Below, piece after piece: positions 34,931-41,899 of a stretch of DNA of 64,000 bases (the first letter of the stretch is position 1; every line of letters starts with the position of its first letter). The stretch spans positions 1-64,000 of the forward strand of contig JAABRL010000024.1 in NCBI GenBank assembly GCA_011390935.1. The letters are read 5' to 3'. A model generated the notes under the pieces. That model was given only the letters and a program-made list of their open reading frames with translations, did not search any database and was not told where the DNA came from. This DNA is from Gemmatimonas sp. (GTDB taxonomy: Bacteria > Gemmatimonadota > Gemmatimonadetes > Gemmatimonadales > Gemmatimonadaceae). Both the position numbers and the translations under genes were made by a program.

Positions 34931-36253
34931 GTGACGCCTCCCGTCACCTCCCCGCGTTTACGCGACGCACTCACCGGCGGGCAGGCGTGGTACATCGTGG
35001 CCGTGCTCACGCTCGCCAACGTGAGCGGCTTCGTGGATCGGCAGATTCTGTCGCTGCTGGTGGAACCGATCAAGCGCGATCTCGGCGTGACCGACACGCA
35101 AGTGTCGCTGCTCATGGGGCTGAGTTTTGCGGTGTTCTACTCCGTACTCGGCATTCCGATCGGTCGTCTCGCCGACCGCAGCAGTCGCCGCGCAATCGTG
35201 GCCATCGGCGCCGTGTTGTGGAGCGGCATGACGGCACTGAGCGCCCTCGCACGCACGTTCGGTCAGCTGTTCGCGATGCGCATCGGCGTGGGCGTGGGTG
35301 AAGCCACACTCGGTCCGTCCGCCGTCTCGCTCATTGCCGATGCCTTTCCGCGGGAGCGACGCGGCACCGCCATGAGCGTGTACATGCTCGGCACGTTTCT
35401 CGGGTCCGGCATTGCGTACGCGCTCGGTGCGTGGGTGGTAGGGCTCACGGCGTCGCAGGGCGCGTGGACGTGGCCGATCGTGGGCGAGATTCGTCCCTGG
35501 CAGTCGGTGTTCATCGTGGTGGGTTTGCCGGGGCTGCTCATCGGGGCGCTGGCCATGACCATGCGCGAACCGCCGCGCACCTCGGCGCAGGCGGCGCTGC
35601 CACTTGCCGATGTGCTCGCGTATTTCCGTACGCACGCCCGCACCATGGGCACGCTGTCCTTCGGCTTCGCCTGCTCGGCGGCGGTGAACTACGGCATCGC
35701 GGCGTGGCTCGCCACCTTCTTCGTGCGCACGCACGGCTGGACGGCGTCAGAGGCGGGCGCGCTGCAGGGCGCACTCACCATGACGGTCGGCGTGGCCGGT
35801 ACGCTGGTGGGCGGACGGCTCACCGATCGGTGGGTGCGAGCCGGTCGCGTCGACGCACCGATTCTCGTGGGCATCCTAGCGGCGATCGGTCTCCTGGTCA
35901 CCGCCGGGCTGTATCCGCTCGTTCCCTCCGCCACCTTCGCGGCCGTCCTGCTGGTGCCTGTGAACCTCTTCGCGGCGATGCCGTGGGGCGCGGCCAATGC
36001 AGCAGTGGCCGAGGCGCTGCCTTCACGGATGCGCGGACAGGGGTCCGCGGTGTACTTTCTGGTCGTGAATTTGTTCGCCGGGGCGTTCGGCCCCACCGCA
36101 GTGGCGCTGCTCACCGATCATGTCTTCGGCGATCCGGCGGCGCTCCGGTGGTCGCTCGCGGTGTGCACGATCACGGGAATGTTGCTCACCATCACGCTGC
36201 TGGGTGCCGGACGCGCCGCGTACCGGACCACGGTGGCCACACGGGAGACCTGA
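34931..36253 (+). CDS. MFS transporter, Spinster-like
   Basis: A 440-residue permease with 12 predicted helices. The loop 2-3 motif GRLADRSSRRAIVAIG is the MFS signature A. NVSGFVDRQILSLLVEPIKRDLG and GVGVGEATLGPSAVSLIADAF resemble Spinster-type lipid/sugar/organic-anion carriers, but the substrate cannot be told. The GTG at 34931 has GGAG seven bases upstream, so I prefer it to the ATG at 34874, which has no such site and would add 19 non-conserved residues. The stop overlaps the next start (TGATG). Confidence 0.87.
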   Translation: MTPPVTSPRLRDALTGGQAWYIVAVLTLANVSGFVDRQILSLLVEPIKRDLGVTDTQVSLLMGLSFAVFYSVLGIPIGRLADRSSRRAIVAIGAVLWSGMTALSALARTFGQLFAMRIGVGVGEATLGPSAVSLIADAFPRERRGTAMSVYMLGTFLGSGIAYALGAWVVGLTASQGAWTWPIVGEIRPWQSVFIVVGLPGLLIGALAMTMREPPRTSAQAALPLADVLAYFRTHARTMGTLSFGFACSAAVNYGIAAWLATFFVRTHGWTASEAGALQGALTMTVGVAGTLVGGRLTDRWVRAGRVDAPILVGILAAIGLLVTAGLYPLVPSATFAAVLLVPVNLFAAMPWGAANAAVAEALPSRMRGQGSAVYFLVVNLFAGAFGPTAVALLTDHVFGDPAALRWSLAVCTITGMLLTITLLGAGRAAYRTTVATRET

Positions 36254-36873
36254 TGCGTCTGATGCGTCTGGCAGTGACTGGAGTCGTCGTAGGAACGCTC
36301 GTAGTGTCGGCCAGCGCCGAAGCGCAGCAGACGCGTGGACCGCGCGCGGAAGCGGGCGTCTCGATGATGATGTCGCCGGCCTCAGGCTCGCGCATTCCGG
36401 AGCTCATGGTGGGTCCCATGCTGAACGTGCGCGTTGCGGATGTGGCCGGCGGTGTGCTGGGCGTGGAAGGTGCGATGCGCTTTCGCGCCGACGGGACGCA
36501 GCTGCTCGTGTGCCCGCAGCCGCCCGGCGTGATCTGCGATGCGCGCAACGTACGCACGCTCGGCACCGCCGGTCTCGTGTTCCGTCGCGGCTTCGGTGCC
36601 ATGCCCATGCAGCAGGGGCCGATCATGCGCGCGGGTGTGGGCGGCGCGTTCACGTCACTGGCCGGCACGGCCACGATCTATCCGAACACCGATGGCACGC
36701 GTCCCGCGCTCGACGAAGTCGGCAAGAACGCTGCCGTGCTCGATCTCGGCCTCGGCTGGGTGCAGCGCTACGGCAGCGTGCCATTTCGGGTGGAAGGACG
36801 CGTGAACGGCTTCGCGCCCGAGCTCGCGAACACGCGCTACACCTACGGCGTGCAGTTCGGTATCGGCTACTGA
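36253..36873 (+). CDS. exported, probable outer-membrane beta-barrel protein
   Basis: A 206-residue protein with signal peptide MRLMRLAVTGVVVGTLVVSASAEAQ (shown here in parts: basic start, hydrophobic core, ASAEA cleavage). The rest alternates beta-like strands (LMVGPMLNVRV, GVLGVEGAMRF, AVLDLGLGWVQRY, FRVEGRVNGF) and ends YTYGVQFGIGY with a terminal aromatic, typical of small outer-membrane barrels. Cysteines in LVCPQPPGVICDAR may pair. Translation is coupled to the MFS gene. No specific family is recognised. Confidence 0.72.
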   Translation: MRLMRLAVTGVVVGTLVVSASAEAQQTRGPRAEAGVSMMMSPASGSRIPELMVGPMLNVRVADVAGGVLGVEGAMRFRADGTQLLVCPQPPGVICDARNVRTLGTAGLVFRRGFGAMPMQQGPIMRAGVGGAFTSLAGTATIYPNTDGTRPALDEVGKNAAVLDLGLGWVQRYGSVPFRVEGRVNGFAPELANTRYTYGVQFGIGY

Positions 36874-36921
36874 GGTTGCAACCGGCGCGATCACCTCACG
36901 TCGTCGCGCCGGTCGATCGCG

Positions 36922-37055
36922 AAACAGCAACCGCAACCGATGCGGGAAGAAGGGAAGAAGAGATCAAGGGGGATGAGGCATCGTAGCACTGATGCCTTGT
37001 TGTTCGTGATCTCTTCTTCCCTTCTTTCGTCATGCTCTGCTGTTGTTGCTGTCCA
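36922..37055. repeat. dispersed intergenic hairpin repeat, copy 3
   Basis: The left arm (CAGCAACCGCAACCGATGCGG, then GAAGAAGAGATCAAGG..GATGAGGCATC) faces a right arm (GATGCCTTGTTGTTCGTGATC, then TCTTCTTCCC..GTTGTTGC). It has the same organisation and the same GGGAAGAA..GATCAAG core as copies 1, 2 and 4 but a different loop. It fills the gap between the convergent barrel-protein and ThrE genes and could act as a bidirectional terminator. Confidence 0.78.
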
Positions 37056-37057
37056 CC

Positions 37058-38338
37058 TCACGTCGTCGCGCCGCGATCGCCCTCGGCAAACTCGGGGCGC
37101 GACAGGCCGGTCACCACGTTGCCGGCCAGAATGCCGGCGGCGAGTGAAATCCCCACGATCGCCACGCGAAACGCCGTGTCGATGCCGAGCACCGTTTCGT
37201 TGCCCAGCAGCGACGTGACGGAGCGAAATCCGATGCTCCCCGGCACGAGAATGAGCAGCCCCGGCACCTGCGTCACCATCGCGGTGGCGCGTCGCCACAG
37301 CGCGAGCAGGTTGCTCCCCGCACTCACCACGAGTGCGCCCAGGAATGCGCCGAGCTCCTCACCCATCGCGCGCCCGGCATAACGCGACGTGACGTACGCG
37401 GCAGCGCCCGCGAGAATGATCCACCCCACATCGCGGCGATCGGCGCGCAGCAGCACGGCAAAGCAGAGCGGCGCGAGCACCACGGCAATGATCTCCGTCC
37501 ACCAGGGCACCCGCGGCGATTGCACGAGCCACACCCACTCCTGCGACTGTGCGAGGGAGGCTAGTGCACCGCCCGCCTTCGCACCGAGCGCCACACCAAA
37601 GCCGAGGCCGAGAAAGGTGACGAGCGCGCCCGAAAGACGCGCCGTGCCCGAGGCGAGATGCCGTGTACTGAGTTCCGTGAGACCGATCGTGAACGTGAGG
37701 CCGGGCAGCAGCACGATCAGGCCGGCGAGCGACGTCTGATACGCGTTGCCGCCGCCCGTCATGCCGGCGACGGTAAACGCGATCGTGGCCACGGTGCCAG
37801 CCGTGAACGGTTCGAGCACGGGCGCCAGACTCTGCACGCGCGACGCGGCCAACGCGCACAGCCCGGCCACCAGGCCGAGCACGCCCGCAAGCAACGCGTC
37901 GAACACGCTCACACCAAAGAAGCTCGACACCGAAGCCGACGCGAGCACGAACGCCACGAGCGTCTGCCACCGCGTCCACCGCGGGGGTTCCTGCAGGAGC
38001 TGGCCGATGCGCACCGAGCCCTCGGACGCGGTGATGCGTCCGTCCACGACATCGGTCATGATCGCGTCGAGGCGCGAGAGATGGCCGAGGTTGGGCTCAC
38101 CCGGCTCCACGCGCAGCAGGTGCGTGCGCTGGGCGTCCTGCGCACCGAAGCCCGCGAAGATCGACGTGGGCGTGGTGAAGAACTGCGCTTCGACGCCGAG
38201 TCGCGCGGAGACCTCGCCCAGCACGGATTCGAGGCGATGCGCCGGATACCCGTGCGCGTGCAACGCCCGCGCCAGGTGCAGGATGAAGTGCGACGACAGG
38301 TGCTGGGCGGTATCGACCGGTGGCGGTGTCACAGGCAT
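37058..38338 (-). CDS. ThrE-family threonine/serine exporter
   Basis: A 426-residue protein with a cytoplasmic N-terminal domain (about 1-130) typical of ThrE (HARALHAHGYPAHRLE-type start, FTTPTSIF) followed by about ten membrane helices in two halves. The first half contains TVAGMTGGGNAYQTSLAGLIVLLPGL, the second GLLILVPGSIGFRSVTSLLG. It is a fused DUF1212-DUF3815 form. It would export threonine, serine or related amino acids by proton exchange. It is divergent from the CsoR-type regulator gene across 83 bases. Confidence 0.87.
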   Translation of the reverse strand: MPVTPPPVDTAQHLSSHFILHLARALHAHGYPAHRLESVLGEVSARLGVEAQFFTTPTSIFAGFGAQDAQRTHLLRVEPGEPNLGHLSRLDAIMTDVVDGRITASEGSVRIGQLLQEPPRWTRWQTLVAFVLASASVSSFFGVSVFDALLAGVLGLVAGLCALAASRVQSLAPVLEPFTAGTVATIAFTVAGMTGGGNAYQTSLAGLIVLLPGLTFTIGLTELSTRHLASGTARLSGALVTFLGLGFGVALGAKAGGALASLAQSQEWVWLVQSPRVPWWTEIIAVVLAPLCFAVLLRADRRDVGWIILAGAAAYVTSRYAGRAMGEELGAFLGALVVSAGSNLLALWRRATAMVTQVPGLLILVPGSIGFRSVTSLLGNETVLGIDTAFRVAIVGISLAAGILAGNVVTGLSRPEFAEGDRGATT

Positions 38339-38421
38339 ATGCCACGGAGTCTAGTGGAGCAGGCTATTTTGGAACACGCGCGCATTCGGCGCAGCACCCC
38401 CCGTCTCGTTCAGGATGGCCC

Positions 38422-38781
38422 ATGGCGAAACGCCTGCAAGTGGAGATGGCGCACTGTGGTTGCGCCTCGCCGGACGATGCCTCCGACGCCGAACGGCGTG
38501 CGACGGCCGTGGATCCGGAGATCAAGAAGCGCAATCTCGCGCGGCTGCGCCGTATCGAAGGACAGGTGCGCGGGCTGCAGAAGATGGTGGAGGAGGAGCG
38601 CTGGTGCACCGATGTGCTGACGCAGGTGGCCTCGGTACAGGAAGCGCTGCGCTCCGTCTCGCGTGAACTCATGCGCAACCACCTCAAGCACTGCGCGAGT
38701 GCGGCCGTGCAGCAGGGGCCGGAGGAAGCGGACACCGTGTACGACGAACTCGTGGAGCTGCTGTTCAAGTACGCGCGCTGA
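38422..38781 (+). CDS. CsoR/FrmR-family metal-sensing repressor
   Basis: A 119-residue all-helical regulator of the DUF156 family. The core NLARLRRIEGQVRGLQKMVEEERWC has the DNA-contacting arginines. The metal site of Cu(I)-sensing CsoR is conserved: Cys in ERWCTDVL, then His and Cys four apart in NHLKHC. The N-terminal extension also carries HCGCAS, which could add ligands. No copper ATPase or chaperone gene lies next to it; the divergent neighbour is ThrE. The frame opens earlier at 38320, but this ATG starts a normal-length protein. Confidence 0.87.
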   Translation: MAKRLQVEMAHCGCASPDDASDAERRATAVDPEIKKRNLARLRRIEGQVRGLQKMVEEERWCTDVLTQVASVQEALRSVSRELMRNHLKHCASAAVQQGPEEADTVYDELVELLFKYAR

Positions 38782-38899
38782 GCGTGTCTGCGGCGCGCCT
38801 CGGGCACCGGAGGCCGCCCGCGGTTGCGAGTGCGTGCGCATGATGCCACGGGCGTAGTTTCGGTGATGGGTCGGCGAACCAACGCGTGCACACTGGTGC

Positions 38900-40549
38900 A
38901 TGCTCGCTGCCACCCGCTCCGCCGCCGTCCTCGGTATTGAAGCCCTCGATGTCACGGTCGAGGTGCACGTCGCCAACGGGCTCCCGCAGTGGACGCTCGT
39001 GGGGCTCGCCGCCACCGCCGTCAAGGAAAGTCGCGATCGCGTAAGCGCCGCACTCGCCAACGCGGGCTTCACGGTGCCGCCGCGCCGCATCACGGTGTCG
39101 CTCTCGCCCGGCGACCTGCCCAAAGCGGGCACGGCGTTCGATCTGCCGATCGCCCTCGGCGTGCTGGCGGCCAGCGGCCAGCTCGACGCGACCCAGCTGC
39201 AGGGGCTGCGTGTGGTGGGCGAGTTGGGGCTTGACGGTGCGTTGCGTCCGGTGCGCGGCGTGCTGGCGGTCGCGCGCCTCGCCGCCGCGCAGGACGAGGT
39301 GCTGGTGATCCCGCCCGGCAATGCCGGAGAGGCCGCGTGCGTGCAGCGCGTGCGGGCCGTGGCGCCCGAGTCGCTGGGGGAGCTCGTGACCATGCTGCGC
39401 GCTGGGGGCATGGCGGCACGAGCCCAGTCGGCGTCGGCACTGCTGCAGAGCGGCGCGGGCTCGCTTCAAGCCGCACTGGCCGGCGCGACGTCAGCGATCG
39501 GCGGCAGCGAACGCGGCGGCCCCGACATGTCCGACGTGGTGGGGCAACCCATGGCCATGCGGGCCCTCGAAATCGCCGCCGCCGGCGCGCACAACGTGCT
39601 GCTCGTTGGGCCGCCCGGGGCGGGGAAGACCATGCTCGCGCGTCGGCTCCCCGGCATCCTGCCGCCGCTGCACGACGAAGAAGCGCTCGAAGTGCTCACG
39701 GTACACTCGGTCGCGGGACTGCTGGGCGCCGGACCCGCGCGCCCCGTGCGCCCCTTCCGCGCTCCGCATCACTCGGTGTCGGCGGCCGGCCTCGTGGGTG
39801 GCGGCAGTGTGCCGCGCCCCGGCGAGGTGAGTCTGGCCCACCTCGGCGTGCTCTTTCTCGACGAGCTGTCGCTCTTTCCGCGCCATGTGCTCGAGTCGCT
39901 GCGCCAACCGCTGGAGGACGGGCACGTCACCCTTGCGCGCGCCGCCTCGGCGCTGCGCTTCCCGGCGCGCTTCATGCTCGTGGCCGCCACCAACCCGTGC
40001 CCGTGCGGCTATGCCGGCGACCCGGCACGCGACTGCCGATGCACGGCCGCCGATCTTGACCGGCACCAGGCGCGATTGTCAGGCCCGTTGGCCGATCGCA
40101 TCGATCTGCACGTGCATGTCCGGCGCGTACCCCCTCAAGCGCTCGACGCCCGCGATGGAGGCGTGACGTCCGCGGAGCTGGCGGCGCGCGTGGCGGACGC
40201 CCGGGCTCGACAACGCGCCCGATACGGACGCACGCACCGGTCAGCCGACGAGACCGCGGTGGCCACGAACGCGAGCGTACCAGCGCGCACCCTCGCCACC
40301 TCGGCCCGCCTCGATCGGGACGCGCGCGCCCTGCTGCTCTCGGCCGCCGAACGGCTTCGCCTGAGTGCGCGCAGCTATCACCGCGTACTGCGCGTGGCGC
40401 GCACAATCGCCGACCTTGATGATGCGGCCGAGATCGGCGCGGCCCATGTCGCGGAGTCGTTGCGCTTTCGGCCGCCGGAGCGGTCGGCGGTGCTGGGGGG
40501 TGGAGGGTTACGTGGCGCCGCGGCGCACGATGCGACGTCTGAGCGCTGA
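38900..40549 (+). CDS. comM: ComM/YifB-type Mg-chelatase-like AAA+ ATPase
   Basis: A 549-residue AAA+ protein of the YifB/ComM family. ComM is a branch-migration helicase that helps integrate DNA in natural transformation; it is not a magnesium chelatase despite the homology. The N-terminal Lon-like domain (ANGLPQWTLVGLAATAVKESRDRV) precedes Walker A VGPPGAGKTML, Walker B GVLFLDELSLF and the NPCPCGYAGDPARDCRCT cysteine segment. The C-terminal domain has RLSARSYHRVLRVARTIADL. It is followed by hairpin repeat copy 4. Confidence 0.92.
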   Translation: MLAATRSAAVLGIEALDVTVEVHVANGLPQWTLVGLAATAVKESRDRVSAALANAGFTVPPRRITVSLSPGDLPKAGTAFDLPIALGVLAASGQLDATQLQGLRVVGELGLDGALRPVRGVLAVARLAAAQDEVLVIPPGNAGEAACVQRVRAVAPESLGELVTMLRAGGMAARAQSASALLQSGAGSLQAALAGATSAIGGSERGGPDMSDVVGQPMAMRALEIAAAGAHNVLLVGPPGAGKTMLARRLPGILPPLHDEEALEVLTVHSVAGLLGAGPARPVRPFRAPHHSVSAAGLVGGGSVPRPGEVSLAHLGVLFLDELSLFPRHVLESLRQPLEDGHVTLARAASALRFPARFMLVAATNPCPCGYAGDPARDCRCTAADLDRHQARLSGPLADRIDLHVHVRRVPPQALDARDGGVTSAELAARVADARARQRARYGRTHRSADETAVATNASVPARTLATSARLDRDARALLLSAAERLRLSARSYHRVLRVARTIADLDDAAEIGAAHVAESLRFRPPERSAVLGGGGLRGAAAHDATSER

Positions 40550-40551
40550 CG

Positions 40552-40690
40552 ACGGAACCGCAACGGAGTGGAGGAGGGCGGGAAGAAGCGATCAACATCG
40601 ATAGGTCCGCCGAGCCGCCACGCCTTGTTCCCCCTTGATCCATTCTTGAGTCCTTTCCCAACTCAGTTGCCGTTGTCGAAAGTCGAGGCG
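40552..40690. repeat. dispersed intergenic hairpin repeat, copy 4
   Basis: The left arm (GGAACCGCAACGGAGTGG, then GGGCGGGAAGAAGCGATCAA) faces a right arm (CCTTGTTCCCCCTTGATCC, then ATTCTTGAG..CCAACTCAGTTGCCG). Organisation is as in copies 1-3, with a diverged left arm. It lies between comM and the toxin-antitoxin pair, all on the plus strand, just upstream of the pair's promoter. Confidence 0.72.
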
Positions 40691-40702
40691 CTCGTTAGCC
40701 CG

Positions 40703-40745
40703 TTGTGCTGAGTCTCTAAATGGAGTTATGTTGCTGTACACTCCA
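40703..40745 (+). promoter_or_regulatory. promoter and operator of the Xre-RES pair
   Basis: A TTGTGC (40703-40708) and TATGTT (40727-40732) separated by 18 bases form a weak sigma-70 promoter. An inverted repeat TGGAGT (40721-40726) / ACTCCA (40740-40745) flanks the -10 box. Antitoxin-toxin complexes of this family usually repress their own promoter by binding such repeats. Confidence 0.55.
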
Positions 40746-40760
40746 CAAAAAGATCATCGT

Positions 40761-41168
40761 ATGCCGCGCACGCTACCCAACGTCGCCACTGCCCCCGCTC
40801 CCGATCTCGCCGCCATGGCGCCCGGCGCGCTGCGCACCTTCTTTCGCATCGCCGACGCGTGGGAGTTGAGCGCCACCGACGCGCGCACCCTCTTGGGGGC
40901 GCCGCCCGCGTCCACGTTCTTCAAGTGGAAAGCCGGTCAGGTAGGACAGGTCTCGCGCGATGTCCTCGAGCGCGTCTCGTACGTGCTCGGCATCTACAAG
41001 GCGCTGCAGCTGCTGCTCCCGTCACCCGCGGCGGCCGACGCGTGGGTGAGGCAGCCCAATGAGGCGGCGCCCTTTCATGGCGCGTCGGCGCTCGAGCGCA
41101 TGTGCTCGGGGAACGTGGCCGATCTGTTCGTGGTGCGTCAGTATCTCGACGCGGAGCGCGGCGGGTGA
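40761..41168 (+). CDS. Xre/MbcA/ParS-type antitoxin (DUF2384)
   Basis: A 135-residue antitoxin. The N-terminal part (about 20-60, RIADAWELSATDARTLLGAPPASTFFKWKAG) is the Xre-like helix-turn-helix region, and the C-terminal half contains the toxin-binding DUF2384 part with ALQLLLPSPAAADAWVRQPNEAAPFHGASALERM, shown here in shortened form as its hallmark NEAAPFHG. Its stop overlaps the toxin GTG by four bases. An earlier ATG at 40728 lies inside the promoter-operator region and is unlikely. Confidence 0.88.
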   Translation: MPRTLPNVATAPAPDLAAMAPGALRTFFRIADAWELSATDARTLLGAPPASTFFKWKAGQVGQVSRDVLERVSYVLGIYKALQLLLPSPAAADAWVRQPNEAAPFHGASALERMCSGNVADLFVVRQYLDAERGG

Positions 41169-41869
41169 CACGCGTCGAGTATGCGGCGGTGTCCACCAGC
41201 GCGGTGTGGTGGCGGGCGAGTGTGCGCATCATCCCCAGTCGCTTTCCGCCCATCGACCTCTTCGAGCGGGTCGCCGATCCCGCCGATCTCGAAGCCGTGT
41301 ATGCGGTGGAGGCGCTCACCAATCCGCGCCTTCGCGAGTCGGTGGGTGCGTTGCAGGCGGTACCCGCCGAGGATCGCGTGTCCGGGCCAGGCGCCGGCTT
41401 CATCATGGCGCCCTTCACACACCTCACGCCCGAAGGCGGCCGCTTCTCCACGGGTCACTTCGGCGCGTACTACGCCGCACACACCCGTGCCACGGCGATC
41501 GCCGAAACCGTGTATCATCGTGAACGGTTTCTGCGTGCCACGGCACAGCCGGCGATCGAGCTCACCATGCGCGTGCTGCTCGCCACGGTGCGCGGTGCGC
41601 TGCTCGACCTGCGCGGGGCGCGTGAGACAGCGGCCGCGCTGTACCACGCCACCGACTATGCGGCGTCGCAGGCGTTCGCCGTGACGCAGCGAGCACGCGG
41701 GGCGGCCGGCGTTGTGTACGAGAGCGTGCGTGATCCGTCGGGCGAGTGTGTCGCGGTGTGGCGTCCTCGGCTCGTGACCTCATGTCGACAAAGCGCGCAT
41801 CTTGGCTATGTATGGGACGGCACACGCATCACGGCGGTCTACGAAAAATCGAAGCTGCGCGCGCTGTAG
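41165..41869 (+). CDS. RES-domain toxin
   Basis: A 234-residue RES-family toxin; such proteins degrade or ADP-ribosylate with NAD+ and stop growth. The family order is visible: WWRASV near the start, GGRFSTGHFGAYYAAHTRAT with the first catalytic Arg, AIAETVYH with the Glu, and GVVYESVRDPSG with the Ser. GTGA overlap with the antitoxin gene ensures coupled translation. Together with the upstream antitoxin it forms a complete type II module; nothing suggests it is broken. Confidence 0.88.
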   Translation: MTRVEYAAVSTSAVWWRASVRIIPSRFPPIDLFERVADPADLEAVYAVEALTNPRLRESVGALQAVPAEDRVSGPGAGFIMAPFTHLTPEGGRFSTGHFGAYYAAHTRATAIAETVYHRERFLRATAQPAIELTMRVLLATVRGALLDLRGARETAAALYHATDYAASQAFAVTQRARGAAGVVYESVRDPSGECVAVWRPRLVTSCRQSAHLGYVWDGTRITAVYEKSKLRAL

Positions 41870-41899
41870 CGCGATCTGCCCACCTGTCTCCCTCTCTGC

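Noticed and set aside
38900-40549. A second magnesium chelatase subunit for pigment synthesis
   Set aside because: The order of domains and the NPCPCG segment are those of ComM/YifB, a DNA-processing ATPase, not BchI.
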